From CAYXOX01 sp964466745 (GTDB lineage Bacteria > Pseudomonadota > Alphaproteobacteria > Rhodobacterales > Rhodobacteraceae): DNA of 52,960 nt. Shown piece after piece: positions 26,353 through 35,583 of the stretch. The notes below the pieces were generated by a model. It did no database searches. It worked only from the letters and a program-made list of their open reading frames with translations, and was not told the origin of the DNA. Position 1 is the stretch's first letter. Each line of letters begins with the position of its first letter. Both the position numbers and the translations under genes were made by a program. The stretch spans positions 1 through 52,960 of the forward strand of contig CAYXOX010000006.1 of assembly GCA_964466745.1 (NCBI GenBank), written 5' to 3'.

Positions 26353-27147
26353 ATGGCAGACGGCGCCGCGGCGCAGCCGGAAGACCGGAGTCGGCCGCCC
26401 CACGCCGCCGCGACGGCCCCGGCGCCGATGCGGGCGGTCTCATGGAACATCCACCGCGGCCGAGGCTCCGATGGCCTCGTGGACCCCGGCCGCATCCTGC
26501 GCACGCTGGCCGAAGAGGTGTGCCCCCCCGGCTCCGCCCATGTGCTCGGCCTGCAGGAGGCCGACGACGAATGCCCGCCCCATGGCGGTATCCTCGATAT
26601 CGCCGCGGTCGAGCGGGCCACCGGCCTTCGCTACGCGCATCGGGATCCACGGCTGCGCTGGGGCGCCCTGAGCCACGGGTTTCTCGGTTCGATCCTTTTC
26701 GTGCCGCCGGAACGGGAAATCCTGCACGCCGACGTGATCGACCTGCCGGGGCGCTGCCACCGGGGCGCCGTGGCGATCGAGCTGGGCAGGCCCGGCCCCT
26801 TGCTTCGCGTGATCTGCACCCATCTTTCCCTCGCACAGACGCTGCGCATCGCGCAGATGCGCGTGATCGGGCAATACGTGTTCCGCCGCCCAGCCATGCC
26901 AACGGTGCTGCTTGGCGATCTCAACGAATGGCGCCCCTGGGGTGGGCTGGCCTTCTCCGCAGCCGTCACCGGCCTGAGGATGCGCGGCCCCAGCGCGGCG
27001 AGCTTCCCCGTGTCGCGCCCGCTGCTGCCGCTCGACCGGATCCTGTGCGACGTGCCGAGCGCCGTGCGCCGGCTCGAAGTGCTGGACGGCCCGGGCATCC
27101 GCACCGCCTCCGACCACCGCCCCGTGCGCGCGGAGCTGGCGCTCTAG
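26353..27147 (+). CDS. endonuclease/exonuclease/phosphatase (EEP) family hydrolase
   Basis: A protein of 264 residues with the EEP catalytic motifs in order: SWNIHRGRG (29-37), VLGLQEADD with the metal-binding Glu, ICTHLSL, LLGDLNEW with Asp and Asn, and the terminal SDHRPV. It lacks a signal peptide. The ATG at 26353 has GGGAGGG about eight bases upstream. In this lipid- and glycan-related setting, a phosphodiesterase or phospholipase-like activity (as in sphingomyelinase-like EEP enzymes) is as likely as nuclease activity. It is divergent from the preceding membrane protein and ends in a four-base convergent overlap with the cytochrome gene. Confidence 0.85.
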   Translation: MADGAAAQPEDRSRPPHAAATAPAPMRAVSWNIHRGRGSDGLVDPGRILRTLAEEVCPPGSAHVLGLQEADDECPPHGGILDIAAVERATGLRYAHRDPRLRWGALSHGFLGSILFVPPEREILHADVIDLPGRCHRGAVAIELGRPGPLLRVICTHLSLAQTLRIAQMRVIGQYVFRRPAMPTVLLGDLNEWRPWGGLAFSAAVTGLRMRGPSAASFPVSRPLLPLDRILCDVPSAVRRLEVLDGPGIRTASDHRPVRAELAL

Positions 27148-27692
27148 CGGCCCAGCGGCGGCCAGATGCGGCCGAAAACGCCATCGCGCTTCAAGAGCCC
27201 GTGCTGGAGCGCGGCGGCGATGTGCAGAAGGATCAGGCCGGCAAGCGCGTAGCGCGCCGTGGAGTGAACCGACTGCGCCGTCTTCGCCAGCGCCTCGTCG
27301 ACCGGCACGAGCGGCGGGATCCCGAGCGCGTCAAGCCCCTCGATGGGGAAGTTGCCGGCCTCCACCCTTATGTAGCCCGAAACCGCCATGACGACGAGCA
27401 GGGCGTAGAGCCCCCAGTGCGTGGCGAGCGCGGCAAGCCGCTGCCACGAGGGCATGTGCGCCGGCATCGGCGGCGCCGGCTGTAAGGCCCGCAACACGAG
27501 ACGGGCCGCCACGAGCAGCAGGATCACCACGCCGATGTTCTTGTGGAAGATGAAGAGCGCGTTCTGCGTCCCGCGGCTCAGACCCTCGCCCGTCATGATC
27601 CCGCCCACGGGCAGGGTCACGATGACCACGAGCGCGACGAGCCAGTGCAGGGCGCGCGTCGCGGGCGCATATCTGTCAACGGATCGGGCCAC
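27144..27692 (-). CDS. cytochrome b561 family protein
   Basis: A protein of 182 residues with four membrane helices, the normal size for bacterial cytochrome b561. Candidate haem ligands are His in ALHWLVA (helix 1), FHKNIG (helix 2), HWGLYAL (helix 3) and LLHIAAAL (helix 4). It transfers electrons from ubiquinol, and in E. coli the family disposes of superoxide or electrons in the membrane. The start is a GTG at 27692, giving the usual RYAPATRALHW beginning; no ATG is close. The link to the surrounding glucan and lipid genes is unclear. Confidence 0.85.
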   Translation of the reverse strand: MARSVDRYAPATRALHWLVALVVIVTLPVGGIMTGEGLSRGTQNALFIFHKNIGVVILLLVAARLVLRALQPAPPMPAHMPSWQRLAALATHWGLYALLVVMAVSGYIRVEAGNFPIEGLDALGIPPLVPVDEALAKTAQSVHSTARYALAGLILLHIAAALQHGLLKRDGVFGRIWPPLGR

Positions 27693-27803
27693 TCCGGACG
27701 CCCCCTTGCACCTTTTCCAAGCGTGAATGCTAGGCCGGGCGGCGACGGCATCAATGGCCGATCGCGCCCCACGGGCCGAGCAGAGCCGGTTCCGCGTGCC
27801 AAC

Positions 27804-27830
27804 TTGACTTCCCGCCGCCGGGTTTAGGTA
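27804..27830 (+). promoter_or_regulatory. weak candidate promoter of the phosphatidyltransferase operon
   Basis: TTGACT (27804-27809) is a near-consensus -35 hexamer. Fifteen bases on lies TAGGTA (27825-27830), a poor -10. Transcription would start almost at the ATG (27838), leaving little or no leader. It is offered because it is the only such match in the divergent gap. Confidence 0.25.
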
Positions 27831-27837
27831 CAGGTGG

Positions 27838-28623
27838 ATGAAGCTTTTCGACGGTGTTCCCGACAGACTGGTCGCGGCGCGGATGCGCTCGTTCGAGCCC
27901 GCCGGAGCGCTTGCCCTCTTTTCCGCGCTGCACTTCGCGGCCGTGGCGGTGATTGGCGGCCTCGCAGTGGCGGCGGCCCCCGTCCTCGCCGCCGGGCTGC
28001 CGGTGGCGCTTGCGGTCAACCTCGTGTTCTCGGCCACCGTCTACCGGCTGTTGCGCACCAGCGCTCCCTTCAGCTTCGGCCATGCCAGGCTCGGAGCGTG
28101 CAACGTCGTTACCCATCTTCGCGGCAGCCTCGCTGCGCTCCTCGCCATGCCGCTGGCCGCGCCGCAGGCGCTCGCCGACCCCGCCGTGGGCTGGGCCGTT
28201 TTCGGGCTGGGCCTGACGGTGCTCTGCCTCGACGGGGTGGACGGCTGGCTCGCGAGGCGCGGTGGAATGGCATCCGCCTTCGGAGCGCGCTTCGACATGG
28301 AGGTCGACTCGCTCCTGGCGCTCGCCCTCGCCGTGCTCGCCCTCGCCTCCGGCGCCGCCGGGCCCGCGGTTCTGGTGCTCGGGCTTGCTCGATACGCGTT
28401 CTGGGCCGCGAGCCTCGTTCTGCCCTGGCTCGCCGCACCGCTGCCTCCGCGGTTCTCGCGCAAGGCCGTCTGCGTGGTGCAGCTTGGCACGCTGCTCGCG
28501 CTGCAGGCGCCTGTGCTTCCCGCCTCGGTGGGGCACGCCGCCGCCTTCGCGGCGGCCGGTCTGCTCGCGTGGTCTTTCTGGGTCGATATTCGCTGGCTCT
28601 CCGCCCGCGCAGCGCGGTCGTGA
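27838..28623 (+). CDS. CDP-alcohol phosphatidyltransferase family protein
   Basis: A protein of 261 residues with about six membrane helices. The family signature D-G-x2-A-R-x8-G-x3-D-x3-D is complete, from DGWLAR through to EVD at about residues 129-151. Such enzymes displace CMP from CDP-diacylglycerol (or a CDP-alcohol) to make phospholipid head groups. The next gene overlaps or abuts its stop, so they form an operon with the sulfatase-fold enzyme; this suggests making and then transferring a phospho-head-group. The ATG at 27838 has CAGGTGG directly upstream. The acceptor alcohol cannot be told from sequence. Confidence 0.88.
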   Translation: MKLFDGVPDRLVAARMRSFEPAGALALFSALHFAAVAVIGGLAVAAAPVLAAGLPVALAVNLVFSATVYRLLRTSAPFSFGHARLGACNVVTHLRGSLAALLAMPLAAPQALADPAVGWAVFGLGLTVLCLDGVDGWLARRGGMASAFGARFDMEVDSLLALALAVLALASGAAGPAVLVLGLARYAFWAASLVLPWLAAPLPPRFSRKAVCVVQLGTLLALQAPVLPASVGHAAAFAAAGLLAWSFWVDIRWLSARAARS

Positions 28624-28631
28624 GAGCGGCG

Positions 28632-30314
28632 ATGGAGGGGCAAAGGGGCGTGCGCGCAGCGCTGCGGATCGCGGCGGCCGCAGCGGTGCTCTACCTGCTG
28701 CTCATCCAGCCAAACCACCCCGCGGCGATGACCTGGGGCGCGCTCCTGCGCTTCCCGTTGGAGTTGCCGGTGATCCTCGCCGGGCTCGTTGCCCTGCCCG
28801 GCCGCGGCTCGGCGAGCCTTGCGGTGCGGGTCGCCCTTGTGGCCACGCTCGGCACCATCGCCGTGCTGAAACTGGCCGATTACGCCACATTCCTGTCCTA
28901 CAGCCGGGGCTTCAACCCCGTTGTCGATCTGCACCTCGTGGAGGCCGCCTGGCGGCTCGGCTCCGGCGCCATCGGGGTGCCACTTGCGCTGGGCGCCGCC
29001 GCCGGGGCCCTGCTTGCGATCCTCGGAGTCCTCGCCGCGGCGTGGTGGGCCACCGGCGTCTGGTCGCGGCTGGAGCCTCCCGGCGCAGCGCTCCGCTGGC
29101 GGCTGGGCCTCGGGCTCTGCGCCGCAGCCTCCGCCTCGGTCGCCGTGGCGGAAATCGGCCAGGCCCGGGGCGCGTGGAACCTGCCAGCCCGCATGCCGGC
29201 GGCCGCCTTCACCGCCCGCGTCGGGCTCGAACGGGTCCAGATGGTGCGCCGCACAACGGCCGATCTGCGCAGCTTCGCCGAAGCCGCATCATCCGATCCG
29301 TTCGCCGGCGCCAAGGGGCTCTTCGACCTCCTCGGCCAACGCGACGTGCTCGTCATCTACGTGGAGAGCTACGGGCGCGCGAGCTTCGACGTGCCCTTCT
29401 ACGCCGCGCGCCATACCGAAACGCTCCGCGCCGCCGAGGCCCGGCTCGAGGCGGCCGGTCTGGCCATGCGCTCGGGCTGGCTTACCGCGCCGATGATCGG
29501 CGGGCAGAGCTGGCTGACCCACGCCTCCGTCGCCTCCGGGCTCTGGATCGCCGACCAGGTTCGCTACCGCGCGTTGCTGGCCAGCCCCAGGCGCTCGCTC
29601 TTCCACCTCGCGCGGGAGGCGGGCTTTCACACCGCGGCCGTGATGCCCGCGCTGACCTACGACTGGCCCGAGGGCAGCAGGATGGGGTTCGAAACCGTGC
29701 TCGCGGCCCGCGATCTCGGCTACGCCGGACCCCCGTTCAACTGGGTGACGATGCCCGACCAGTTTACCCTCGCCGCGCTCGACAGCCTGCTCGGCGAGAC
29801 CACCCCGCCGGGCGCACCGCCGCCCGAGGTGCCGCTCTTCGCGCAGGTGGCGCTGATCTCTTCCCATGCACCCTGGACCCCGGTGCCCGAGATGCTCCCG
29901 TGGGAAAGCCTCGGCGACGGCAGCGTCTTCGCCCGATGGGATGGCGCCGGGGACCCGCCCGAGGTGGTGTGGCGCGACCCCGAGCGCGTGCGCGCCCAAT
30001 ACCGCGATGCGGTGGATTACGCGCTCGAGGCGGCCACGTCCTACGCCGAGCGCAGCGCAGGGCGCGGCCCTCTGATCGTGCTCCTCGGCGATCACCAGAC
30101 CGCCGATTTCATCTCGGGCAGCGCGAGTTTCGACGTGCCCGTGCATGTCATCGGCCCGCCGGAGGCCGTCGCGCGCGTCGCCGGCTGGGGCTGGAGTGCC
30201 GGGATGGTGCCGGACGCCGCCCTCCCGCCCTGGCGGATGGACGCGTTCCGCGACCGCTTCGTTGGCGCGTTCACGAGCGGTGTGCACCTTGCACGCGCGG
30301 GCGAGGGCGGATGA
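28632..30314 (+). CDS. sulfatase/alkaline-phosphatase-fold membrane enzyme (LtaS/OpgB-like)
   Basis: A protein of 560 residues with four N-terminal membrane helices (to about 175) and a periplasmic sulfatase-type domain. Visible elements are VIYVESYG (Glu245, metal), GGQSWLTH (290-297, which contains a candidate Ser/Thr nucleophile), and LLGDHQTADF near the C-terminus (Asp/His metal ligands). This matches phosphoglycerol or phosphoethanolamine transferases such as LtaS and OpgB. With opgGIH close by, transfer of phosphoglycerol to periplasmic glucans is an attractive but unproven role. The start is the ATG at 28632 with GAGAG upstream; a GTG at 28620 overlapping the previous stop is possible. 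Confidence 0.82.
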   Translation: MEGQRGVRAALRIAAAAAVLYLLLIQPNHPAAMTWGALLRFPLELPVILAGLVALPGRGSASLAVRVALVATLGTIAVLKLADYATFLSYSRGFNPVVDLHLVEAAWRLGSGAIGVPLALGAAAGALLAILGVLAAAWWATGVWSRLEPPGAALRWRLGLGLCAAASASVAVAEIGQARGAWNLPARMPAAAFTARVGLERVQMVRRTTADLRSFAEAASSDPFAGAKGLFDLLGQRDVLVIYVESYGRASFDVPFYAARHTETLRAAEARLEAAGLAMRSGWLTAPMIGGQSWLTHASVASGLWIADQVRYRALLASPRRSLFHLAREAGFHTAAVMPALTYDWPEGSRMGFETVLAARDLGYAGPPFNWVTMPDQFTLAALDSLLGETTPPGAPPPEVPLFAQVALISSHAPWTPVPEMLPWESLGDGSVFARWDGAGDPPEVVWRDPERVRAQYRDAVDYALEAATSYAERSAGRGPLIVLLGDHQTADFISGSASFDVPVHVIGPPEAVARVAGWGWSAGMVPDAALPPWRMDAFRDRFVGAFTSGVHLARAGEGG

Positions 30315-30347
30315 CAGCGGGCGGGCAAGGCTTCGAGAGGCGCCGGG

Positions 30348-31448
30348 ATGGCTGAGGTGCGCCTCGAGGGCCTCGTCAAGCGCTTCGGCCAGACCGAGGC
30401 GGTGCGCGGCATCGATCTTTGCGTGGCCGATCGCGAGTTCGTGGTACTCGTCGGGCCTTCGGGCAGCGGCAAGTCCACGACGCTGCGCATGGTCGCCGGG
30501 CTCGACACGATCACCGAAGGCGCGCTCTTCATCGGCGGGCAAAAGGTGAACGATCTCGCGCCGGGCGAGCGAGACATCGCCATGGTCTTCCAGAATTACG
30601 CGCTCTACCCACATCTCACCGTGGCGCAGAACATCGCCTTCGGCTTGCGGCGCCGGAAGCTCGGCCGCGCCGAGCGCGACGCCGCGGTGCGCGAGGCGGC
30701 CCGCATCCTCGAGATCGAGCCGCTTCTCGGGCGCCGGCCGCGGGAACTGTCGGGCGGGCAGCGCCAGCGCGTGGCCATGGGGCGGGCGATGGTGCGCGAG
30801 CCGCGCGTCTTTCTGTTCGACGAGCCGCTCTCGAACCTCGATGCCAAGCTCAGGGTGCAGATGCGCCTCGAGATCCGGCAGCTGCACGCGCGGATGCCCA
30901 CAACCACGCTCTACGTCACCCACGACCAGACCGAGGCGATGACCATGGCCGACAGGGTGGTGGTGATGAACGAGGGCAGGATCGAGCAGGCCGGCCCGCC
31001 GATGGAAGTGTACCGCAGTCCGCGCACCCGTTTCGTGGCCGAGTTCATGGGCTCGCCCGCCATGAACATCTTCGACGCGCGTCTCGACGCGGCCGAAGGC
31101 GGCCTGCATGTCGTTCTTCCCGACGGCACCCGGCTCGCCGTACCCTCGGCCCGGCAGGCGGCATATGCGGCCTTCGCGGGCCGGAAGGTGACGTTCGGCC
31201 TGCGCCCCGAGGATATCGCCGTGGCGCAGGGCGCTGGCAACGACGCGCCCGAGGTGGCGGTGCACATGGTGGAACCGCTGGGCGTGGAGACGCTGGCCTA
31301 TCTCGGTTTCGGCGGCGAGCGCGTGTGCGCCAGGCTGACCGGCGAGCCGATGCCGCGGCCCGGCGAACGCATCCCTCTTCGCCTCGGGATGGACCGCATG
31401 ATCCTCATCGACCCTGAAACCGACCGCGTGATCGGCGCAGACCCCTAG
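30348..31448 (+). CDS. ABC transporter ATPase, UgpC/MalK type
   Basis: A protein of 366 residues with all canonical motifs: Walker A GPSGSGKST, FQNYALYPHLTV Q-loop region, LSGGQRQRVAMGRA signature, FLFDEPLSNLD Walker B and THDQ H-loop, then a TOBE-type C-terminal domain (FGLRPEDIAVA). Unlike the importer at 12-18 kb it has a single, intact ATPase gene and so should act as a homodimer. It leads a four-gene importer operon and follows the lipid-enzyme operon by 33 bp on the same strand. Confidence 0.94.
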   Translation: MAEVRLEGLVKRFGQTEAVRGIDLCVADREFVVLVGPSGSGKSTTLRMVAGLDTITEGALFIGGQKVNDLAPGERDIAMVFQNYALYPHLTVAQNIAFGLRRRKLGRAERDAAVREAARILEIEPLLGRRPRELSGGQRQRVAMGRAMVREPRVFLFDEPLSNLDAKLRVQMRLEIRQLHARMPTTTLYVTHDQTEAMTMADRVVVMNEGRIEQAGPPMEVYRSPRTRFVAEFMGSPAMNIFDARLDAAEGGLHVVLPDGTRLAVPSARQAAYAAFAGRKVTFGLRPEDIAVAQGAGNDAPEVAVHMVEPLGVETLAYLGFGGERVCARLTGEPMPRPGERIPLRLGMDRMILIDPETDRVIGADP

Positions 31449-31529
31449 CGCCGCCGCCCGGAGCGGACCGCGCCCCGCGCGTTTCGGCAAGACCACCCGC
31501 ATGAACCCCTAGCAAGTCCGGAGACAGAC

Positions 31530-32831
31530 ATGACACACCGACTGACAGCTTCCGCGTTCGCACTGGCCCTCGCCACGGTTTCGGGCGGTCCGGCGCTGGC
31601 GCAGGAGGATCTCGTGACGCGCGACCGGGTGGGCCCGGCCGACGCCGAGAATTCCCTGACCTTCCGCCTCACCGCGTTCGATCTCTACAGTTCCGACCCG
31701 GCGACCGCGGCCGCCTTCGAGGAGATGTTCGTCGAGTTCATCACGGCGAACCCCGGCTGGCGCATCGACACACAACTCCAGACCGGCAACCTCAGCCAGG
31801 AGCAGGCCCGCATGATCGAGCAGGCGCAGGCCGGGCGCGGCCCGGATTGCGCGATGGTCGACAGCTCGCAACTGGCCACCTACAAGGCCGCAGGGGTTCT
31901 TTCACCCATGAACGCGCATTTCACGGATGAGGAAATCGCCGACTTCTTCCCCTACGTGCGCGAGGGCATCACCGACGAGAACGGGAACATGCTGGCCGTC
32001 TGGTGGTTCACCGATCTGCGGGTGCTCTATCGCAACACCGAGATCGTGCCCGAGGCGCCGCAGACATGGGCGGAGCTGCGCGAGGCGGCCCTTGGCACGG
32101 TAGAAGCCGGCTACGAGGGGCTCCTCTTCAACGGCGGGCGCGACGAGGCCACCACCTTCGACTGGCTCGCCCATTTCTGGGCGCAGGGCGGCCGCCTCGT
32201 CGACGAGACCGGCGCGCCGGTCTTCCACCTCGGCGACAACCGCGAGCGCTTCCTCGAAGCCGTGCGCTTCTACGAGGAGCTCGTGGACTCCGGCGCCGCA
32301 CCGGGCCGGGTGACCTCCATCTCCAGCTACGACGACATGCTGGCCGCGGCCGCAGCGGGAACGACCGCCATGTTCATCGGCGGCAACTGGATGTACGGGC
32401 AGATCCGGAACACGCTGGCGCCCGAGGAGGCGGCGAAGTGGGAAGCGTCCGAACTGCCGGGCCCGACCGCCGACCAGCGCGCCACCGGCACCGGCGGCTG
32501 GACCATCGCGGCGCTCACGGACGATCCCGCGAAGGTCGAGATGTGCGCCGGCATCGCGAAGATCTACCTGGGGCCGGGCAACGCCTTCCAGGGCCTTCTG
32601 CCCACCCAGGCAGCCCTTTACGACGCCTACGACAGCTATGCCGGGCCGGAGTTCGATGTTTTCGCGGCGGCCCTCGAAAACGGCCGGGCGCGGCCGGGCG
32701 TGGCGATCTACCCGGAGATTTCCAACCAGATCCAGATCCTTCTCGGTGCGGTCATGTCGGGCGCAGCCGAACCCGCCGAAGCGCTCGACGCGGCCGGCGC
32801 CGCGGCCGAGGCGGCCTTCGCCCGGCAATAG
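31530..32831 (+). CDS. ABC sugar-type substrate-binding protein
   Basis: A protein of 433 residues with a Sec signal peptide (hydrophobic run, cleavage after ALA in GGPALAQED). The solute-binding fold of the extracellular solute-binding family 1 is shown by LAVWWFTDLRVLYRNTE and GWTIAAL near residue 320. The ATG at 31530 has GGAG seven bases upstream. It sits between the ATPase and permease genes. The ligand is not identifiable; no catabolic enzymes lie in the operon. Confidence 0.9.
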   Translation: MTHRLTASAFALALATVSGGPALAQEDLVTRDRVGPADAENSLTFRLTAFDLYSSDPATAAAFEEMFVEFITANPGWRIDTQLQTGNLSQEQARMIEQAQAGRGPDCAMVDSSQLATYKAAGVLSPMNAHFTDEEIADFFPYVREGITDENGNMLAVWWFTDLRVLYRNTEIVPEAPQTWAELREAALGTVEAGYEGLLFNGGRDEATTFDWLAHFWAQGGRLVDETGAPVFHLGDNRERFLEAVRFYEELVDSGAAPGRVTSISSYDDMLAAAAAGTTAMFIGGNWMYGQIRNTLAPEEAAKWEASELPGPTADQRATGTGGWTIAALTDDPAKVEMCAGIAKIYLGPGNAFQGLLPTQAALYDAYDSYAGPEFDVFAAALENGRARPGVAIYPEISNQIQILLGAVMSGAAEPAEALDAAGAAAEAAFARQ

Positions 32832-32868
32832 GGCGAGGCCACGGGGCGCCGAAGAAGGAACACGCCAG

Positions 32869-33834
32869 GTGGCGGATCTGCCAGGCCATCGGAGCGCAAC
32901 GCTCCCCCCACGCCCCGGCGATGCGGAGCCTCGGGCCCGCCCGCCGGCGGCGGGGCGGTCAGGGCTTCTGGCCGGCCCGCTGCCCTGGCTGATGCCGGTG
33001 CTGCTCTTCATCGGCCTCTTCTACCTCTACCCGATCCTCGACGCGCTGCGGCTGGCCTTCACCGACGCATCGCTGCTCGATCGGGAGGTCTCGTTCTCGC
33101 TGGAGGCGCTTTCGGCAACGCTCGGCAACCCGGCGCTCGGCACGGTGCTGCGCAACACGGCCGTCTTCACCGTGGGCAGCATGGCGGGCCAGATGCTCCT
33201 CGGGCTCGCGATCGCGCTGATGGTGGTGCGCGGCGAGCGCCACGGTTTGCGCGGAATGCTGGCCTTCCGCACGCTCGTGCTCGCCGCCTGGGTGATCCCC
33301 GGCATCGCCAACGGGATCATCTGGCAGATGCTCTTCTCCGAAGCGCCTTTCGGGGCGATCAACTCCACCCTGCGCCTGCTGGGCCTGCCCCCCGTGGCAT
33401 GGCTTTCCGACCCGGCGAACGCCATGCTGTCGGCCATCATCGCCACCGTCTGGCAGGGCACGGCATATTCCATGATCCTGCTCTATGCCGCGCTCAAGTC
33501 CATCGACGAGACCCTCTACGAGGCCGCCGCGGTGGATGCGGCCACGCCGCTGGAACGGTTCCGGTTCATCACCCTCCCGCACCTTCGACCGGCGCTCACG
33601 GTCAACGCGATCCTCATCCTTATCATGACGCTGAACACCTTCGACGCGATCCTCTCGCTCACCGGCGGCGGGCCGGGGCGCGCCACGGAGGTGCTCGCGC
33701 TCTTCGCCTATTCCACGGTCTTCAACAGCTTCGATCTCGCGGGGGGAAGCGTGCTCTCCATCCTGCTGCTCGCGATCTCGCTGTGCGCCTCGGTGCTCGT
33801 CGCCGCGGCGCTGCCACGGGAGGGACGGCGATGA
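32869..33834 (+). CDS. ABC sugar permease, MalF/UgpA type
   Basis: A protein of 321 residues with a proline-rich N-terminus and six membrane helices. The EAA loop is DETLYEAAAVDAATPLERF then ITLP, and TGGGPGRATEVLALF is typical of this subunit. The best start is GTG at 32869, ten bases after AAGGA. Its stop overlaps the next permease start as ATGA. Confidence 0.9.
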   Translation: MADLPGHRSATLPPRPGDAEPRARPPAAGRSGLLAGPLPWLMPVLLFIGLFYLYPILDALRLAFTDASLLDREVSFSLEALSATLGNPALGTVLRNTAVFTVGSMAGQMLLGLAIALMVVRGERHGLRGMLAFRTLVLAAWVIPGIANGIIWQMLFSEAPFGAINSTLRLLGLPPVAWLSDPANAMLSAIIATVWQGTAYSMILLYAALKSIDETLYEAAAVDAATPLERFRFITLPHLRPALTVNAILILIMTLNTFDAILSLTGGGPGRATEVLALFAYSTVFNSFDLAGGSVLSILLLAISLCASVLVAAALPREGRR

Positions 33835-34673
33835 TCGCGAGCCGCCGCGGGCGTATCGGCAACCTGCTCACCTATGCCGCGATGCTCCCGCTCGCCGTGT
33901 TCTTCCTTGCCCCGGTGGTCTGGCTGGCCTCCCTTGCGTTGCGCACACCGGCGGAGGTGTTTCTCGGGGCGGCGCGGTTCTTCCCCGAGGCTCCGACGCT
34001 CGCGAACTTCCTGCAGGTGATCACCGACGGCGGTTTTCGCACCTACCTGTGGAACTCCGTCAAGCTCTCGGCGCTCGGGGCCGCGGGCGCGGTGGCCTTC
34101 GCCGCTCCTGCTGCCTACGCGTTTTCCCGCATGCGGTTTCGCGGCCGCCCGGCGCTGATGATGGGGATCCTCTCGGTGCAGATGGTGTCCGGCCTCGTCG
34201 TTCTGATCCCGCTCTATCGCTACATGGACAGGCTCTCGCTGCTCGAAACCCATCTCGGCGCGGCACTGCTCTACATCTCGGCGGGCATCCCGGTGACGGT
34301 CTGGCTGCTGAAGACGAGCTTCGACGCGGTTCCGCGCGAGCTGGAAGAGGCGGCGGCGATCGACGGGCTCGGCCGGGCGGAGATCTTCGTACGCGTGACG
34401 CTGCCGCTCGCGGCGCCGGGCATCGCCTCGGCCCTGATCCTGAACATGATCCTCAACTGGTCCCAGTTCCTGATCCCGTTCATCATGCTCTCGGACGCTT
34501 CGAAATGGCCGATATCGGTCGGGATCTTCACCTTCGCCGGCGCAACCAACGCCGCCACCACGCAGCTTCTCGCGGCCGCATGCCTCGTGGCGATCCTGCC
34601 CGCGCTCGCGGTGTTCGTGGCGCTGCAACGGATGATCGTCTCGGCGCTGACCTCGGGGGCGGTGAAGGGCTGA
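33831..34673 (+). CDS. ABC sugar permease, MalG/UgpE type
   Basis: A protein of 280 residues with six predicted membrane helices and the EAA loop RELEEAAAIDGLGRAEIF followed by VTLP. The ATG at 33831 overlaps the upstream stop (ATGA) and has GGGAGGG a few bases before it. It completes the importer with the other permease, the binding protein and the ATPase dimer. Confidence 0.93.
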   Translation: MIASRRGRIGNLLTYAAMLPLAVFFLAPVVWLASLALRTPAEVFLGAARFFPEAPTLANFLQVITDGGFRTYLWNSVKLSALGAAGAVAFAAPAAYAFSRMRFRGRPALMMGILSVQMVSGLVVLIPLYRYMDRLSLLETHLGAALLYISAGIPVTVWLLKTSFDAVPRELEEAAAIDGLGRAEIFVRVTLPLAAPGIASALILNMILNWSQFLIPFIMLSDASKWPISVGIFTFAGATNAATTQLLAAACLVAILPALAVFVALQRMIVSALTSGAVKG

Positions 34674-34709
34674 CCGGGCACGCCTCGGCGCGCAACGCAG
34701 GCCGCGCCC

Positions 34710-35456
34710 CTAGCGGCGGCGCCCGGCCCGCGGAACGCTGCTGCGGCGCAGAGCGTATCGCGCCTCGGGATGCGGCGGATGGCCGTCCGTGCGTTTCCAG
34801 AACCGCGGCCCGCCGCGCCGCACGAACCCCGGAAGCGCGAGAACGAAGCCCACGACGAAGCCGCCGGCATGCGCCCAGTAGGCCACGCCGCCCACGGAGG
34901 CATCGCTGCCCACACCGTTGAGCAATTGCAGCGCGAACCATAACCCCAGCATCGCCCAGGCCGGAACCGGCACGATGCGCACCAGGATCACGAGGATCAG
35001 CAGCAGGTCCACCCGCGCGCGCGGAAAGAACAGCAGGTAGCCGCCCATCACCGCCGCGATCGCCCCCGAGGCCCCCACGGTGGGGATGGGCGATCCGGGC
35101 GCGGAAAGCCAATGCGCCACGGCGGCGCCAATGCCGCCCGCGAGATAGAAGGCCAGGAACCCGCCATGCCCGAACTCGTCCTCGAGGTTGTCGCCGAAGA
35201 TCCACAGGAAGAGCATGTTGCCGAGCAGGTGCATCCACCCCCCGTGCAGGAACATCGAGGTCACCAGCGTGACGGCCCCTTCGCCGCCGCTCACCCGCGC
35301 CGGGATCATCGCCCAATCGAAGAAGAAGGCTTCCAGCGACCGCGGATCGGCGAACAGGCCGACGTAGCTCACGAAAACCCCGACATTCGCCAGGATCAGC
35401 GCGTAGGTGACGTAGGGCACCCGGGTGGAAGGATTGTGGTCGCGCAGCGGGAACAT
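34710..35456 (-). CDS. rhomboid family intramembrane serine protease
   Basis: A protein of 248 residues with six membrane helices. Rhomboid hallmarks are GGWMHLLGNMLFLWIFG (helix 2 region), the catalytic serine in GASGAIAAVMG and the catalytic histidine in WAHAGGFVVG. The N-terminus MFPLRDHNPS is typical of this subfamily. The ATG at 35456 is preferred over an upstream extension rich in Ala and Arg. Substrates are unknown. It is convergent with the ABC operon and divergent from the TPR gene. Confidence 0.93.
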   Translation of the reverse strand: MFPLRDHNPSTRVPYVTYALILANVGVFVSYVGLFADPRSLEAFFFDWAMIPARVSGGEGAVTLVTSMFLHGGWMHLLGNMLFLWIFGDNLEDEFGHGGFLAFYLAGGIGAAVAHWLSAPGSPIPTVGASGAIAAVMGGYLLFFPRARVDLLLILVILVRIVPVPAWAMLGLWFALQLLNGVGSDASVGGVAYWAHAGGFVVGFVLALPGFVRRGGPRFWKRTDGHPPHPEARYALRRSSVPRAGRRR

Positions 35457-35583
35457 GCGCGTTCCATCGCTCCGCCCGCCGCACCGGTCAAGCGCGAAGC
35501 ACGCCGGGCGCGGGCGGCGCGGCCCGCGCACGGCACCCGGCGCGGGGCTTGACGCGGCGCCGCCATGCGCCAAGCTTGCCTTC

